The translations under genes were made by a program, and so were the position numbers. DNA of 64,000 bases from Artocarpus heterophyllus (Eukaryota > Streptophyta > Magnoliopsida > Rosales > Moraceae). The stretch is taken from positions 37,159,521 through 37,223,520 of the forward strand of contig CM046333.1 in NCBI GenBank assembly GCA_025403435.1, given 5' to 3'. Under the pieces are notes generated by a model. That model was not told the DNA's origin and ran no database searches. It saw only the letters and a list, made by a program, of their open reading frames with translations. Every line of letters begins with the position of its first letter. The first letter of the stretch is position 1. Shown here in pieces: positions 11,867 through 23,484 of the stretch.

Positions 11867-12980
11867 CACGTTATGATATGTCATGGATGATAAATTTATT
11901 GAAGTTTCGTAATTATATATATGTAGTTTGAGAATGCAACTCAAGCTTTTAATGGAATAGCTTTAATATTGATAATTATAAAATGTACATGTTAGGGATA
12001 TGTTATTTTCTAATTGTAGGAGCTTGATTTATATATGTCTATTGGGTCTCCTTTGTTAGCTCACATATTTTCTTATAACAATACGATGCTTTTTTTGACA
12101 TATTGGTAATTTATGTTAGTTCTTAATATTGGTTAAAATTCAATTAATTAGATTTAATAATTCATGTTTAGTTTATTGGTTGAATTAATTTTGAAAATCG
12201 ATTTAAGATAAACATGTTGAATTATTTGAATATATTTTATTTGAATGAGATTATCTATATATGACTACTTTAATCAAATAATTTTTGTATTGGGTTATTT
12301 GATATTAAGACTGAGGCTCAATGAAAGATACTCGGGTAAATAAAGTAGAAATTATCCAATTGGTTTAAACGAGTAGATTAGGTAGCTCTTAAGGAGCTGG
12401 AAAATGCATGGTCGCGTCTGCCACGTCAGCCTAGTTGACCAAACATAGTGTAGTCTAGTTAACTGCCTTACCGTGTTATCGATCCATATCTAACGTCGTT
12501 TAGCTACGAAAGTTGATCCAAATTCAAATTTTGAAGCCTAATTCGATAATAATTAGTCCCCATTAACCATTATAAATAGGAAACATTTTCATATGTTTTT
12601 TCATTATAAGTAAAGTCACTTGAGTGGTTTAGAGGGAGATTTCTAGAGACTTTCTACAGAATTATTGTTTAACATCTAGAACATTAATTCTTATTGTTCT
12701 CTTATGATTGTGGGGAGATGTTACCTAGAAGAGAATCGAAAGACGTATGCCCACTAGTATTTAATTGAGGAATAGAGAATAGCAAAGAATAATTGGTTAA
12801 TGTTCTTCTAGCCACGATTCTCAGTAGCAGTTCTGTCATATAATTTCCTGTTAGAAGTGATTTGACAAGGAACAAAAGCGTTCTACTAATTTATCGTATA
12901 TAACTTGTCTAACTCATTTATGGAAAAAAGAGTTTATTTGAAAATTTTTAAAATTCTATTGCGTACTCATTATGCCTGCA
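11325..12980 (+). repeat. 5' LTR of the outer copia element (5'-truncated)
   Basis: It matches 23952-25365 over its length, starting at ACATGACTCTTGAA, and ends in CA directly before the primer site. It carries an extra 271-bp unit that the 3' LTR lacks. The two LTRs differ by many substitutions and indels, indicating an old insertion. Confidence 0.78.
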
Positions 12981-12996
12981 ATTAGTATCTGAGCCA
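12981..12996 (+). other. Degenerate primer-binding site of the outer copia element
   Basis: ATTAGTATCTGAGCCA directly follows the LTR and is two or three changes from the usual initiator-Met tRNA complement TGGTATCAGAGCC. Confidence 0.65.
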
Positions 12997-14639
12997 TAGT
13001 TTTACGAAGTTTCCAATCATGCTATGTGCATAAATTATGTGATTTTAATATCTCTTATGTTTTGAATTGAATTTTTCGAAAGTTGACAATTTAGAGCTTT
13101 TATGTATTAATATGTTGCTATGAGATTATATGGTGAATGTTTGTTAATTAATCATTATCAATTAAATTTTTGTTTTAATTGTTATTTTTAATTAATTAAT
13201 TTTTTACGGTTATGGCTCGTTAGAGGTTAGAATATATATCTAGGTTTTTCATGTAATTAGAAGGCAATTTATCATCACCGTTTAGGTTTGTTATTTTATT
13301 TTTCTAGAAATTTTGTAAGCTAGAAACGACATAGATTTTAGTTGTAAATTTTCTATTAAATTATTGAAGACGGATCTAGAAGTTGTAGATGATTGTTAGT
13401 TAATTTATTTTCTGTGTTTATACATTTTTTTAAGTTTTTTGAATTGTTATTAAAAGTTAAAACTTGAAAAATAGTTAAACAAAATTGCTCTCAATCACCC
13501 TATATGCGGTGTGGTCGATGGGCTCTTGTTAGGGGCAATCGACTGCCAGATGTCAGGAAGTGATTTTTTAGTTCTTTTTTGAAATTTTTTAATAAAACAA
13601 TTTAAGAAAACTTATAAATTTTATAATAACCAGAAAATATAAATTTTGATCTATACGAGATTGAAATTAAAGACATGGATGCCACAAGAAGAATGATATA
13701 ATGAAAAGATACAAGATAAAGAATCAATAATATGTTTTGATTAAAATTTTATAATCTTTATTTTCTTTTTTCTAGGATGGAACCATAATATTATGGTTAT
13801 TTATTATATTACTTGTAGCTTTGCTTATTGCGTTGCTTGTTTGCTGTGCTAATATGTTTTGCCATGTATGTTGATAAATGTCATGTAGAATAGCGAGTGC
13901 CACTCATTAAAAATTGTTCATACATGTTTTAACATAAAACAGTTATTTTCTAAAATATTGAATAGGAAAAGGTTTCGAAGAGAGGGATGTAAGGCCTTCG
14001 TTGTTGGTCCATAAGGTAACGCATGACGGTTCTGACTCCTAAGAAAGAATGCATCATGTATCGGCTTGGATCCTTGAGAGGATAATTTGCTTTAGCATAT
14101 TTTATCGTTGTGCACTCCTAGGTGACAATTTTAAACCATGGATAAAGTAGTTGAAACGATGGTTTAACACTCAAGATTAATTTTATTATTAACCTCATAG
14201 GAGCTTTGTTAATAGAATTAATAGTCAAAGAAAACGATTATTAGTATATGCTAGATCGACATGAGCTTTGGATGGTATATACTAATTCGATGGGATTCAT
14301 GTTTGTAACTGAATTTGGCAAGTCTCTCCTAGGCAGCTTGTTGAATTTCGGGTTACGAATTGTCATTGTAAGGTTGTGATTTTTTTTCAAAGTTTTGACA
14401 CATAAACACATTATATGATTGCTTATATATTTGTGTTATCTTACTAAATTATTATTGCATGTTTGCTTATGTTTGATATATGAATCTTTATTATAGAACA
14501 AAAATGTCTAAAAATGTATTATCCTTAATACTTGATAAAAATACATTAACCGGTGGAACTATAACGATAGGAAACAGAAGCTATATATTAACCTATTCTT
14601 TTGCTAACCACACCCTGCCCTCTCGTGCCTACTGGTGAA

Positions 14640-17600
14640 TCTACTAATGAACAAATCTAAGCGTATGGCTGGTGAAGGGATGCTGACGATCAAGCCCGTT
14701 ACTATACTATGGCTAGTATGAATAATATGCTATAGGCTCAAAATGAACATCATGAAACTGTTAGGCAGATCAAGGATAATCTTGAAAGCATGTTTAGAGG
14801 CCAAGCTTTAACAAAGAAGCAAGGGGCTATTCGGAAGCTTCCTAACTGCAAACAAAAATCAGGGATATCTGTGAAGGATCACATAATGTTGGTCATGGAC
14901 TACCTCGTTGAGGCTCAAGCCCAGGGATTTTACATCGATGTTGAGTCACAGATGACTATGGTTTTTGAGACTCTTTTTAAGGAGTTCACCTTGTTTAGAG
15001 CTTCATATAATTTGAGCAATAGATAGAATGGAACCTTAACCGTTTGATGAAGCAGTTGTAGGAGTTTGAAAACCTGATTAGGGAAGCTTCGGCCGTTGGT
15101 GAGGCAAACTTGGCAGTTGTGGTTCATATCACAACTCTATGAATGGAAAGAAGCAAAAGGCCAACAACATGAAGTCTTTGGCTTTTCCAATCAAGGGCAA
15201 GAATAAGAACAAGCAGAAGAAGAACCCAAAAAGCTCAAGTGCTTTTCTTGTGGGAAGGTCAGACATATGAAGAAGAATTATAAGACTTTCTAGCCAAAGG
15301 ATATTAGTGTGACCTTCTTGTTGTTGAAACGTAATTAGTTTAAGAATCAAGTGACACTTGAATCATAGATTTTGCAGCCACTAATCATGTTTGTGTTTCT
15401 CTGTAGGGATTTAAGCAAACGAGAAGCATGTTGAATGAGCAACCCATGTTGCGGATGAACGATGGAACCTTAGTGTTGACTGAAGCAGTGGGAGACGTCC
15501 ATCTTTATTTTGATAGTTATAGGAGTTTAATTTTGCGAGACAATTTTTATGTTCTTAAACTTGAAAGGAATTAATTTCTATCGCTTATTTATTTAAGGAT
15601 TCTTATTTGGTTTCTTTTAACTATACAATTATGATTCATAAAAAGAAATCTTTTATATATAGTGGATGGATGCAAAATAATTTGTTTTATCAAACCTAAG
15701 ATGGAACTACTGCTTAACATTGAGATTAACGAAAACTCTAAAATGTTTAAAACTTCTCACTTTAATAAGACTTATCTTTGACACTTATGATTAGGTCACA
15801 TAAGCCTTAAGAGGATTCAAAAGTTGGTAAAGAATAGACCTTTAAACTATTTAGAGGTAGAATCTATACCACAATGTGAATCCTGTTTGGAGGGCAAAAT
15901 GGCCCTAAAGACCATTCGGGTCTAAAGGTAATCTAGCCAAAAGGGTTTTAAAACTTGTACATAGTGATGTTTGTAGTCCCATGAACTTCAAGGCACGAGG
16001 AGGTTATGAATATTTCGTCACTTGTTATGAATGATTACACGAGATATAGGTATGTTTATCTTATGCATCATAAGAGTGAAACTTTTGACAAGTTTAAGGA
16101 GTTTCGAGCGAAAACAGAGAATCAGTTACGTAAACCCATAAAGACATTTTGATCCGATTGAGGTGGAGAGTATTTCTCCAATGAGTTCTCAGGACACTTA
16201 ATAGAGAACGAGATTTTATCTCATTTGATTGCACCTGGCACTCTGTAGTAAAAGGACATGGTTGAAAGAAGAAATAAGGCCTTATTAGACATGATAAGGT
16301 TTATGATGAGTTATTCGACGTTGCCACTATCTTTTAGGGATATGAACTACAAACTATATATTATCTTTTGAAAAATGTGCCTTCAAAATCAGTTCTTAAA
16401 ACTCCTCACGAGTTGTGGATAGGTAGGAAGACATCATTAAACCATATTCGTATATAGAGATATCCTGCTCATGTCTTGGATAAGGAAGCGAATAAGTTGA
16501 AGTACGTTCTGAGGTATGCGTGTTTTTAGGATATCAAAAGGGACAAAAGATGGTTATTTCTATTACCTGAAAGAAAATAAAGTCGTGATTTCAACAAATG
16601 TAACATTTTTGAGAAAAGTTATACGAACGACTTTACGCCTTGTAGTAGAGTAGTACTTAAAGAGATGGTGAGCAATACGATTGCTTTGATGGTTCCAATG
16701 AAAACCCCTCCATTAGTTTAGAAAACCAACTGAACAACAATCTAGGGAGCTTCGACGTAGTTGGAGGATAGGCCATCAACCTAAAAGGTTTATGTTCGAT
16801 GGTGAAGCTTACTTGGCTGAACCGGTTGAACATGACAGAGATCTTACACTTACAAAGAGGCTAGGGAGGATGTTAATGCAAGACTCTAGATAGACGTTAT
16901 GAATACTGAAATGAAGTCTATGAAGACTAATTAAGTCTGAGAACTTGTGGATCTTCCCAAAATGGTGAATCCCATAGGGTGTAAGTGGGTCTCTAAGAGA
17001 AAGAGAAGAGCAAATGGGAAAGTCGAAACCTATGAAGCTAGACTGGTAGCAAAGGGATACACGCAAAAGGAAAAAATTGATTATGAGGAAACCTTTTCGC
17101 CTGTAGCCATGCTAAGTCTATTTGCATTATCTTGTCTATTGTTGCTGCTCTCGATTACGATATATGCGAATGGATGTTACGACTGCATTCTTAAATGGCC
17201 TTCTTGATGAGACCATTTATATGATGTAGCTAGATGGGTTCATAGCTACGAGTCAAGAGAATAAAGTTTGCAAGTTGCTAAAGTCTATTTATGGACTTAA
17301 GCAAGCGTCCCGTTCCTGGAACATAAGATTTGATCAAGTGATCAATACTTATAGATTTGAACAAAATCTAGATGAACTAAGAGTTTATGAATACATTAAG
17401 GATGAGAATGTGGTTTTTTTACTACTCTATATAGATGACATTTTGCTTATTGGCACTGATGTTGGGGCATTATCATTAGTCAAACTTTGGTTGACCAAGC
17501 TGTTTGACATAAAGGACTTAGGTGAGGCTAATTATGTTCTGGGTATCCAAATCTTTCGAGATATGAAGAACAAAATGATAGCTTTATCTCAAGCTTCATA

Positions 17601-18428
17601 CATAGACAAAGTTCTCTAAAAGGATATGATGTAAAATTCTAAGAAAGGTGGGCAACCATCTGGTCTGGAATTACTCTTTTTAAGAAAGACTGTCTAAAGT
17701 CTGATAAAGAAAGAGAATATACAAAGAAGGTGCATTATGTTTCGACAGTGAGTAGTCTCATGTATGCTATGCTTTGCACACGACCTAACATATGCTATGC
17801 GGTTGGGATTGTGAGTTGATTCTAGTCAAATCCAAGATCGAACTATTAGGTTGTGATCAAGTATATTTTCAAGTACCTTAGAAGGACCAGAAGTCATATG
17901 CTAGTGTATTCCGGTGAGGATCCAATTCCTTATTAGATACACTGATTTGGATTTTTAATCCTGCTCGGATTCGAGGAGTTGACTTCGGGATTTGTGTTTA
18001 CCATTGGAGGAGGTGCCATTGTTTCAGGAAGTGTTAAGTAAGATTGCACTTCTGATTAAATGATGGAGGTCGAGTATGTGGCTGCCAATGAAGCTTCGAC
18101 AAAAGCTGTGTGGCTCCGTAAGTTCTTTGGAAATCTTAAGATAGTTCCTAGCATGGATAAGCCGATAATATTGTAATGTAATAACACTACAACGATAGCT
18201 AATGCCAAGGAACGAAGATTTCAAAAGAAGAGTAAGCACATACATTGAAAGTATCATTGATAGAGGACTTCATAGAGAATGGGCATGTCACATTATGCAA
18301 GATCCCATCCGAGGACAAGATTACTTATCCTTTCATGAAGACAGTATCAACAAGGGCTTTTGAGAAGCATGTAGAGGCAATGGGGACACACAACATGTCA
18401 CATTTACTCACTGAAGGCAAGTGGGAGA
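14640..18428 (+). pseudogene. Gag-pol polyprotein remnant of the outer copia element
   Basis: Read in pieces on the plus strand: a gag segment (14790-15026), a zinc knuckle at about 15237-15281 (KCFSCGKVRHMKKNYK, in which the last Cys is Tyr), a protease-like stretch near 15370, integrase with HSDVCSP near 15965, reverse transcriptase (16947-17207 with GCKWVSKRK, then 17275-17619 with SIYGLKQASRSW and YIDD at 17428-17439), RNase H, and the terminal HVEAMGTHNMSHLLTEGKWE. Stops and frameshifts separate nearly every block. The polyprotein normally makes the capsid-like core and copies and integrates the element; this copy cannot. Confidence 0.8.
18419..18428 (+). other. Polypurine tract of the outer copia element
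   Basis: AAGTGGGAGA lies just before the TGTTAG that starts the 3' LTR. This tract followed by TTGTT is the common arrangement in plant copia elements. Confidence 0.65.
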
Positions 18429-18429
18429 T

Positions 18430-18537
18430 TGTTAGATTAGGTGCCTTAAAGATTAAATGATGTAATTATATTTAAGACATTTAATCAATAAAAAGTTTAA
18501 TATTTATTTCATATATCAAGTATGTTCTCTTTATATT
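18430..18537 (+). repeat. 3' LTR of the outer copia element, first part (before the nested insertion)
   Basis: Begins TGTTAG after the polypurine tract and is interrupted by the inner element after ATATT (18533-18537). The equivalent stretch is missing from the 5' LTR, so the start rests on the tract and the TG dinucleotide only. Confidence 0.6.
18533..18537. repeat. Left 5-bp target duplication of the inner copia element
   Basis: ATATT here and at 23480-23484 flank the element's terminal TG and CA. Confidence 0.85.
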
Positions 18538-18784
18538 TGTGGAAATCCAGTTCATGTCCTTATTCTTAAGGATCTTAATTGAAGAATATTTGTCTTTTAA
18601 TGCAGATTATTCTAATTTCTGATTTTATAGTCAATCATCTCATTTAGCTCCCTAATCCTAGGAATTAGTTCTGATTTTAGGCTGATGTAAATTAGCTGTT
18701 TCATAGGTCTAATCTCTATATAATGTACGCTCCTCTCATTATTGAATTGAAGAAAATTACACATTTTCTCAGCCATTTTCTTCA
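18538..18784 (+). repeat. 5' LTR of the inner copia element
   Basis: 247 bp, TG...CA, very similar to 23210-23479. The 3' copy has about 23 extra bases around TTAGCTGATTTTTAGGC. It contains CTCTATATAATG (18715), a plausible TATA box. Confidence 0.9.
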
Positions 18785-18797
18785 TGGTATCAAAGCC
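18785..18797 (+). other. Primer-binding site of the inner copia element
   Basis: TGGTATCAAAGCC starts at the first base after the LTR and fits the initiator-Met tRNA 3' end. Confidence 0.85.
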
Positions 18798-18812
18798 TGG
18801 TTGATATCTTCC

Positions 18813-19783
18813 ATGGCCACCGAAATTCCTCCTTCCTCTTCTTCCACCTCTGATGTTATTCTTGTCCAGGAAATAGCTCCTTCTCGCAGCCAACCATTAA
18901 CTAAAAATTCACCCATTACCGTGCATAACTCACAGGCCAAAATTATATTCAATGGTCTCAGTTAGTTTTGATGTTTATATACAGAAAGGGAAAGGATGAA
19001 TACATTTTAGGAGAGGCAGCCCCTCCAAAGAAGGAAGACCATGGTTTCAAAAAATGGAATGCTAAAAATAACATTGTCATGTCATGGCTCATAAACTCTA
19101 TGACTGTTGAAATTGGTGAGAATTTCATGTTTTATGAAACAACAAAGGAGATATGGAATGCAGCAAAAGAAACCTACTCTGACAAGAAGAATACGTTAGA
19201 AATTTTTGAGATTGAAGGAGCTCTACATGAATTACGTCAAGGTGATCTCTCTATCACCCAATACTTCAACGCTCTCATTCAGAGATGGCAACAACTTGAT
19301 CGGTTGGAGTCTTATGATTGGGCCTGCCCCACTGATGCAGCGAAATACAAGGCAATCCTAGAAAAGAAGAGAACCTTCAAGTTCTTACTAGGGTTAGACA
19401 AAATCCTTGATGAAGTTTGTGGTCGAATCTTGGGAATGAAACCTCTTCCATCCATCCGAGAAGCCTTTTCTGAAGTTCGACGTGAAGAAAGTAGGAGAAA
19501 GGTAATGCTCCGCTCATCAACAATTGAAGCTTTAGCACTAGCTGTGCACAAGAATCCAAACTTCAACCAAGAGAAAAAGGAAAGGCCTAAATGTGAACAC
19601 TGCAGAAAGATGAGACATACAAAAGACAAGTGCTGGGATCTTCATGGCAAACCAACAGATTACAAACCCAAACCTAGGCGTGGAAATAGTGCTGCCACTT
19701 CAACTGAGAATCAGTCCACCAAAACCGAAGGCAGCCCATTCACTAAGGAACAATTAAAGGCTCTTAAGACAATCCTAGCCTAA
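18813..19783 (+). pseudogene. Gag (UBN2-type) of the inner copia element, one frameshift
   Basis: The ATG at 18813 follows the primer site. The frame runs to a TAG at 18963-18965, then continues in another frame from about 18968 to a TAA at 19781. The main part has the plant copia gag fold (MSWLINSM, then about 100 residues on, SITQYFNALIQRWQQLD). It also has a zinc knuckle C-x2-C-x4-H-x4-C at about 19591-19632, in CEHCRKMRHTKDKCWD. Gag forms the particle and binds RNA; the break near 18965 prevents one continuous product. Confidence 0.85.
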
Positions 19784-22700
19784 GCCAACCTGTCTCAAAA
19801 CTCAGTCATAAGAACCGGTTCTCTTGCACAGAAAGGTAATGCACTAAAAGTCATTACATTTCACAAAGAACAATCTAGTTCTTGGATTATTAACTCAGGC
19901 GCCTCTGACCACATGACGGGAGATGCAAACTTACTTCAGAATTTTATTCCATGTTCACATACTATATCTGTCCGAATAGCTGATGGATCTCTATCAAAAG
20001 TTGCTGCTATGGATCAGTGCCTTTCACCAAAGAGATTGTTCTCGACTCTGTGCTTCTTGTGCCAAAACTTGATTGTAATCTTTTATCCATTAGCAAACTA
20101 ACTAAAGACCTAAACTGTATTGCTAATTTTTCTTCTAAATCTTGCAAATTTCAGGACTTGGTTTCGAGGAGGATGATTGGCAATGCTGATGTATGTGACG
20201 ATCTCTACCTTCTCAAGAATAAAAGGAGTCATGAAGGGCTTCATCAACTAACCAATTGTGTCTCTAAAAGTATTGTGTCTACATATGTCTCTAGTTTAAA
20301 TAAAGATGATGCAATCATGTTATGTCATTTTAGTTTGGATCACCCAAATTTCATTTATCTTTCAAAACTGTTCCCATCATTGTTTGTTAATAAAAATCCA
20401 AAATTGCTGAATTGTAAAGTCTGTCAATTTTCAAAGCGTGTTCGAAATTCATATCCAATTTCTCCATACATATCATCTAAACCATTTGCAACTATTCATA
20501 GTGATGTGTGGGGTCCCTCAAGGGTAAAAACATAACCGGATCACGATGGTTTGTTTTATTTGTTGATGATCATACTTGAGCTACTTGGGTATTTCTGATG
20601 AAAGATAAATAAGAAGTAGGACAAATATTCCAAAATTTTGCAAGAATGATCCAAACACAATTTAATTCAAAAATCCAAATCTTTAGAACAGATAATGCCA
20701 GGGAATACTGTACATCACATCTTGGGAATTACCTTCTTGACTTAGGGATAGTTTATCAAAGTTCTTGTGTAGATACACCCCAACAAAATGGAATTGCTGA
20801 GAGAAAAAACGGTCATCTACTTGAAGTTGCTCGATCTCTCCATTTCACATATAATGTGCCCAAGCATTTCTGGGGGGAAGCCGTGTTAACTGCAGCCTAT
20901 CTTATAAACCGGATGCCTTCTAGAATATTGTCCTTTAAAACACCATGTGAAAAGCTCCTTGAGTCCTTTCCAACAACTCCTTTGATCTCAACAATTTCTA
21001 TAAAAATTTTCAGGTGTTCAGCATTTGTACACATCTATCAAAACCATCGAAGTTAACTGGATCCAAAATCTGAAAAATGCAACTTTCTTGGTTATTCACC
21101 AACCCAAAAGGGGTACAGATGTTTTTCCACTACAAAAGGACGATTCTACACCACTATGGATGTTACTTTTCATGAGGATCAACCATTTTTTTCCAAAATC
21201 CACCATTAAGGGGAAGAATAACCAGAGTGAATGGCAAATTTGGGAAACAAGTTTTGAGTCCCAACCGAGTCTTCCAAGTCAACCAAGTCTTTCGAGTCCA
21301 TCTTCCTTCGAGTCAAACTCACCTTCCATTCCTCATCCAGTCTTAGATAATTCAGTCCTAATACCAATATCAATTGAAGTCCGATCAGAAACTCCTCTTA
21401 TTCATGAAGAAGAAGAACTGAACACACAACAGATGCAAAGTCAAGAATCTAAACCTAATACCAAAGCTCGAAATGAGCCAGGTAATAGCAATAATGTTTG
21501 TGAACCTGATGTTTCGATTAATGATCTTGGTTGGCCAATTGCTATACGGAGGGGGTTCGTTCATGCACTCAACATCCTATATCTAAATATGTTTCTTATG
21601 CAAGTTTGTCCCCTAGTTTTCGGGCCTTTACTACTAATCTAGTAGCAATTGAAATTCCCAAGGACATCCACGAAGCTTTAAAGCATCCAAAGTGGAAAGC
21701 TGTAGTTGAAGAATAAGTTAAGGCCCTTGCAAAGAATGGCACGTGGGAAATAATTAGCCTGCCAAAGGATCAAAAAACAGTAGGATGTAAATAGATTTTC
21801 ACCATCAAGTATAACGCAGATAGATGGCAGTATAGATAGGTACAAAGCAAGACTTGTAGCAAAGAAATTCACACAATCCTATGGAATCCACTATCAAGAG
21901 ACTTTTGCACCTGTAGCGAAGCTCAACACTGTCAGAGTTCTTCTGTCCATTGCCGCCAACCTTGACTGGCCATTATACCAACTAGATGTCAAGAATGCTT
22001 TCCTCAATGGTAACCTCGAGGAAGAGGTCTACATGGAGGTACCTCCTGGTCTAATGATAGAGAATCCACCAGAAGCAGTCTGTAAACTCAAGAAGTCTCT
22101 CTATGGACTCAAACAATCCCTAAGGGCTTGGTTTGATAGATTTACTTGAGCAATCAAGAAGTTTGGATATTACCAATGTCAATCAGATCACACTATGTTC
22201 CAAAGAAACACTCCCAAAGGAAAAAAAAAGGTAATCCTTATAGTGTATGTTGATGACATTGTAGTAACAGGAGATGACAGAAAGGGGATACAAGAGCTAA
22301 AGAAGTTCCTAGCAAAGGAATTCGAGATCAAAGACTTGGGGTTTCTAAGATACTTTCTTGGGATGGAAGTGGCTCGTTCCAACAAAGGTATTTGTGTCAC
22401 TCAACATAAATATATATTGGATCTCCTCAAGGAAACAGGAATGCTTGGATGCAAACCTATCGATACACCTATGGACTCTGTAAAGAAATTGGGAATCGGG
22501 CAAGAACGACCTCCAGTGGATAAAGGGAGATATCAACGTCTAGTTGGAAAGCTGATATATCTCTCATACACCTGACCTGACATTGCCTTTTCTGTGAGTG
22601 TTGTTAGTCAGTTTATGAACAATCCCAGAGAAGAACATCTATAAGTCGTTCTTAGAATTATCAGATATTTGAAAATGACTCCAGGAAAGGGACTCTTCTT

Positions 22701-23202
22701 CAAAAGAAACAATGATAGAAGTGTCAAGGTTTTCACTAATGTTGATTGGGAAGGTTCACCAACTGATAGAAGATCAACCTTTGGATACTGCATGTATATA
22801 TGGGGAAACTTGGTAACTTGGAGGAGTAAAAAGCAGTAAGTTGTTGCTAGGAGTAGTGCTGAAGCAGAGTTCATAGCTCTTGCACTTGGAATTTGTGAAG
22901 TTGTATGGATCCAACGACTAATTGCAGAACTAAACCTATCCAGAGAAGAACCACTGAAAGTGTTTTGTGATAATCAAGTAGCCATCAGTATTGCAAGGAA
23001 TCCTGTCCACCATGATCGCACAAAACATATTGAGATTGATCGACATTTCATCAAAGAGAAGATTGAAACCAATGTCATCTCATTGTCCTACATGCCTACT
23101 CGCCTTCAAATAGCCGACATTCTTACGAAAGCTCTTCCAAGAACCAATTTCGATGAGTTAAGTTCCAAGTTGGGAATTATCAACATCTACTACCCAACTT
23201 GA
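19784..23202 (+). pseudogene. Pol (protease, integrase, reverse transcriptase, RNase H) of the inner copia element, multiple stops
   Basis: The protease motif reads WIINSGASDHMTG at 19883: the catalytic Asp of the usual DSGA is Asn (19892-19894). After a frameshift near 20010 come the zinc-binding segment (CHFSLDHPN ... CKVCQFSKR) and integrase with Asp 20503 (SDVWGP), Asp 20691 (TDNARE) and Glu 20799 (NGIAERKN). The last two are 35 residues apart, as expected. The reverse transcriptase has [17 protein letters not shown] and YVDD at 22246-22257. RNase H has DRRSTFGYC and SSAEAEF, and the C-terminus is IADILTKALPRTNF. In-frame stops occur near 20535, 20577, 20609, 21714, 21792, 22148, 22574, 22642 and 22838. 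Most domains are otherwise well preserved, so decay is recent. Confidence 0.88.
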
Positions 23203-23209
23203 GGGGGAG
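23201..23209 (+). other. Polypurine tract of the inner copia element
   Basis: GAGGGGGAG lies immediately before the TGTGGAAATCC start of the 3' LTR. Confidence 0.85.
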
Positions 23210-23479
23210 TGTGGAAATCCGGTTTATGTCCCTATTCTTAGGGATCTTAACTGAAGAATATTTGTCTTTTAATGTAGATTATTCTAATTTCTGATTTATA
23301 GTCAATCACCTGATTTAGCTTCCTAATCCTAGGAATTAGTTCTAATTTTATGCTGATGTAATTAGCTGATTTTTAGGCTAATGTAAATTAGTTGTTTCAT
23401 AGGTCTAATCTCTATATAATGTACACTCCTCTCATTATTGAATTGAAGAAAATAACACATTTCTCAGCCATTTTCTTCA
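23210..23479 (+). repeat. 3' LTR of the inner copia element
   Basis: 270 bp, TG...CA, followed by the ATATT target duplication at 23480-23484. Confidence 0.9.
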
Positions 23480-23484
23480 ATATT

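Larger units (their letters stand above)
18538..23479 (+). mobile_element. Nested Ty1-copia retrotransposon (4942 bp)
   Basis: It is bounded by similar LTRs (18538-18784 and 23210-23479) with TGTGGAAATCC starts and TTTTCTTCA ends. A primer site, TGGTATCAAAGCC, follows directly at 18785, and a polypurine tract GAGGGGGAG lies at 23201-23209. The target duplication is ATATT. Internal gag, protease, integrase, reverse transcriptase and RNase H stand in copia order on the plus strand. Several stops and at least two frameshifts make it defective. It is inserted in the 3' LTR of the outer copia element. Confidence 0.93.
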
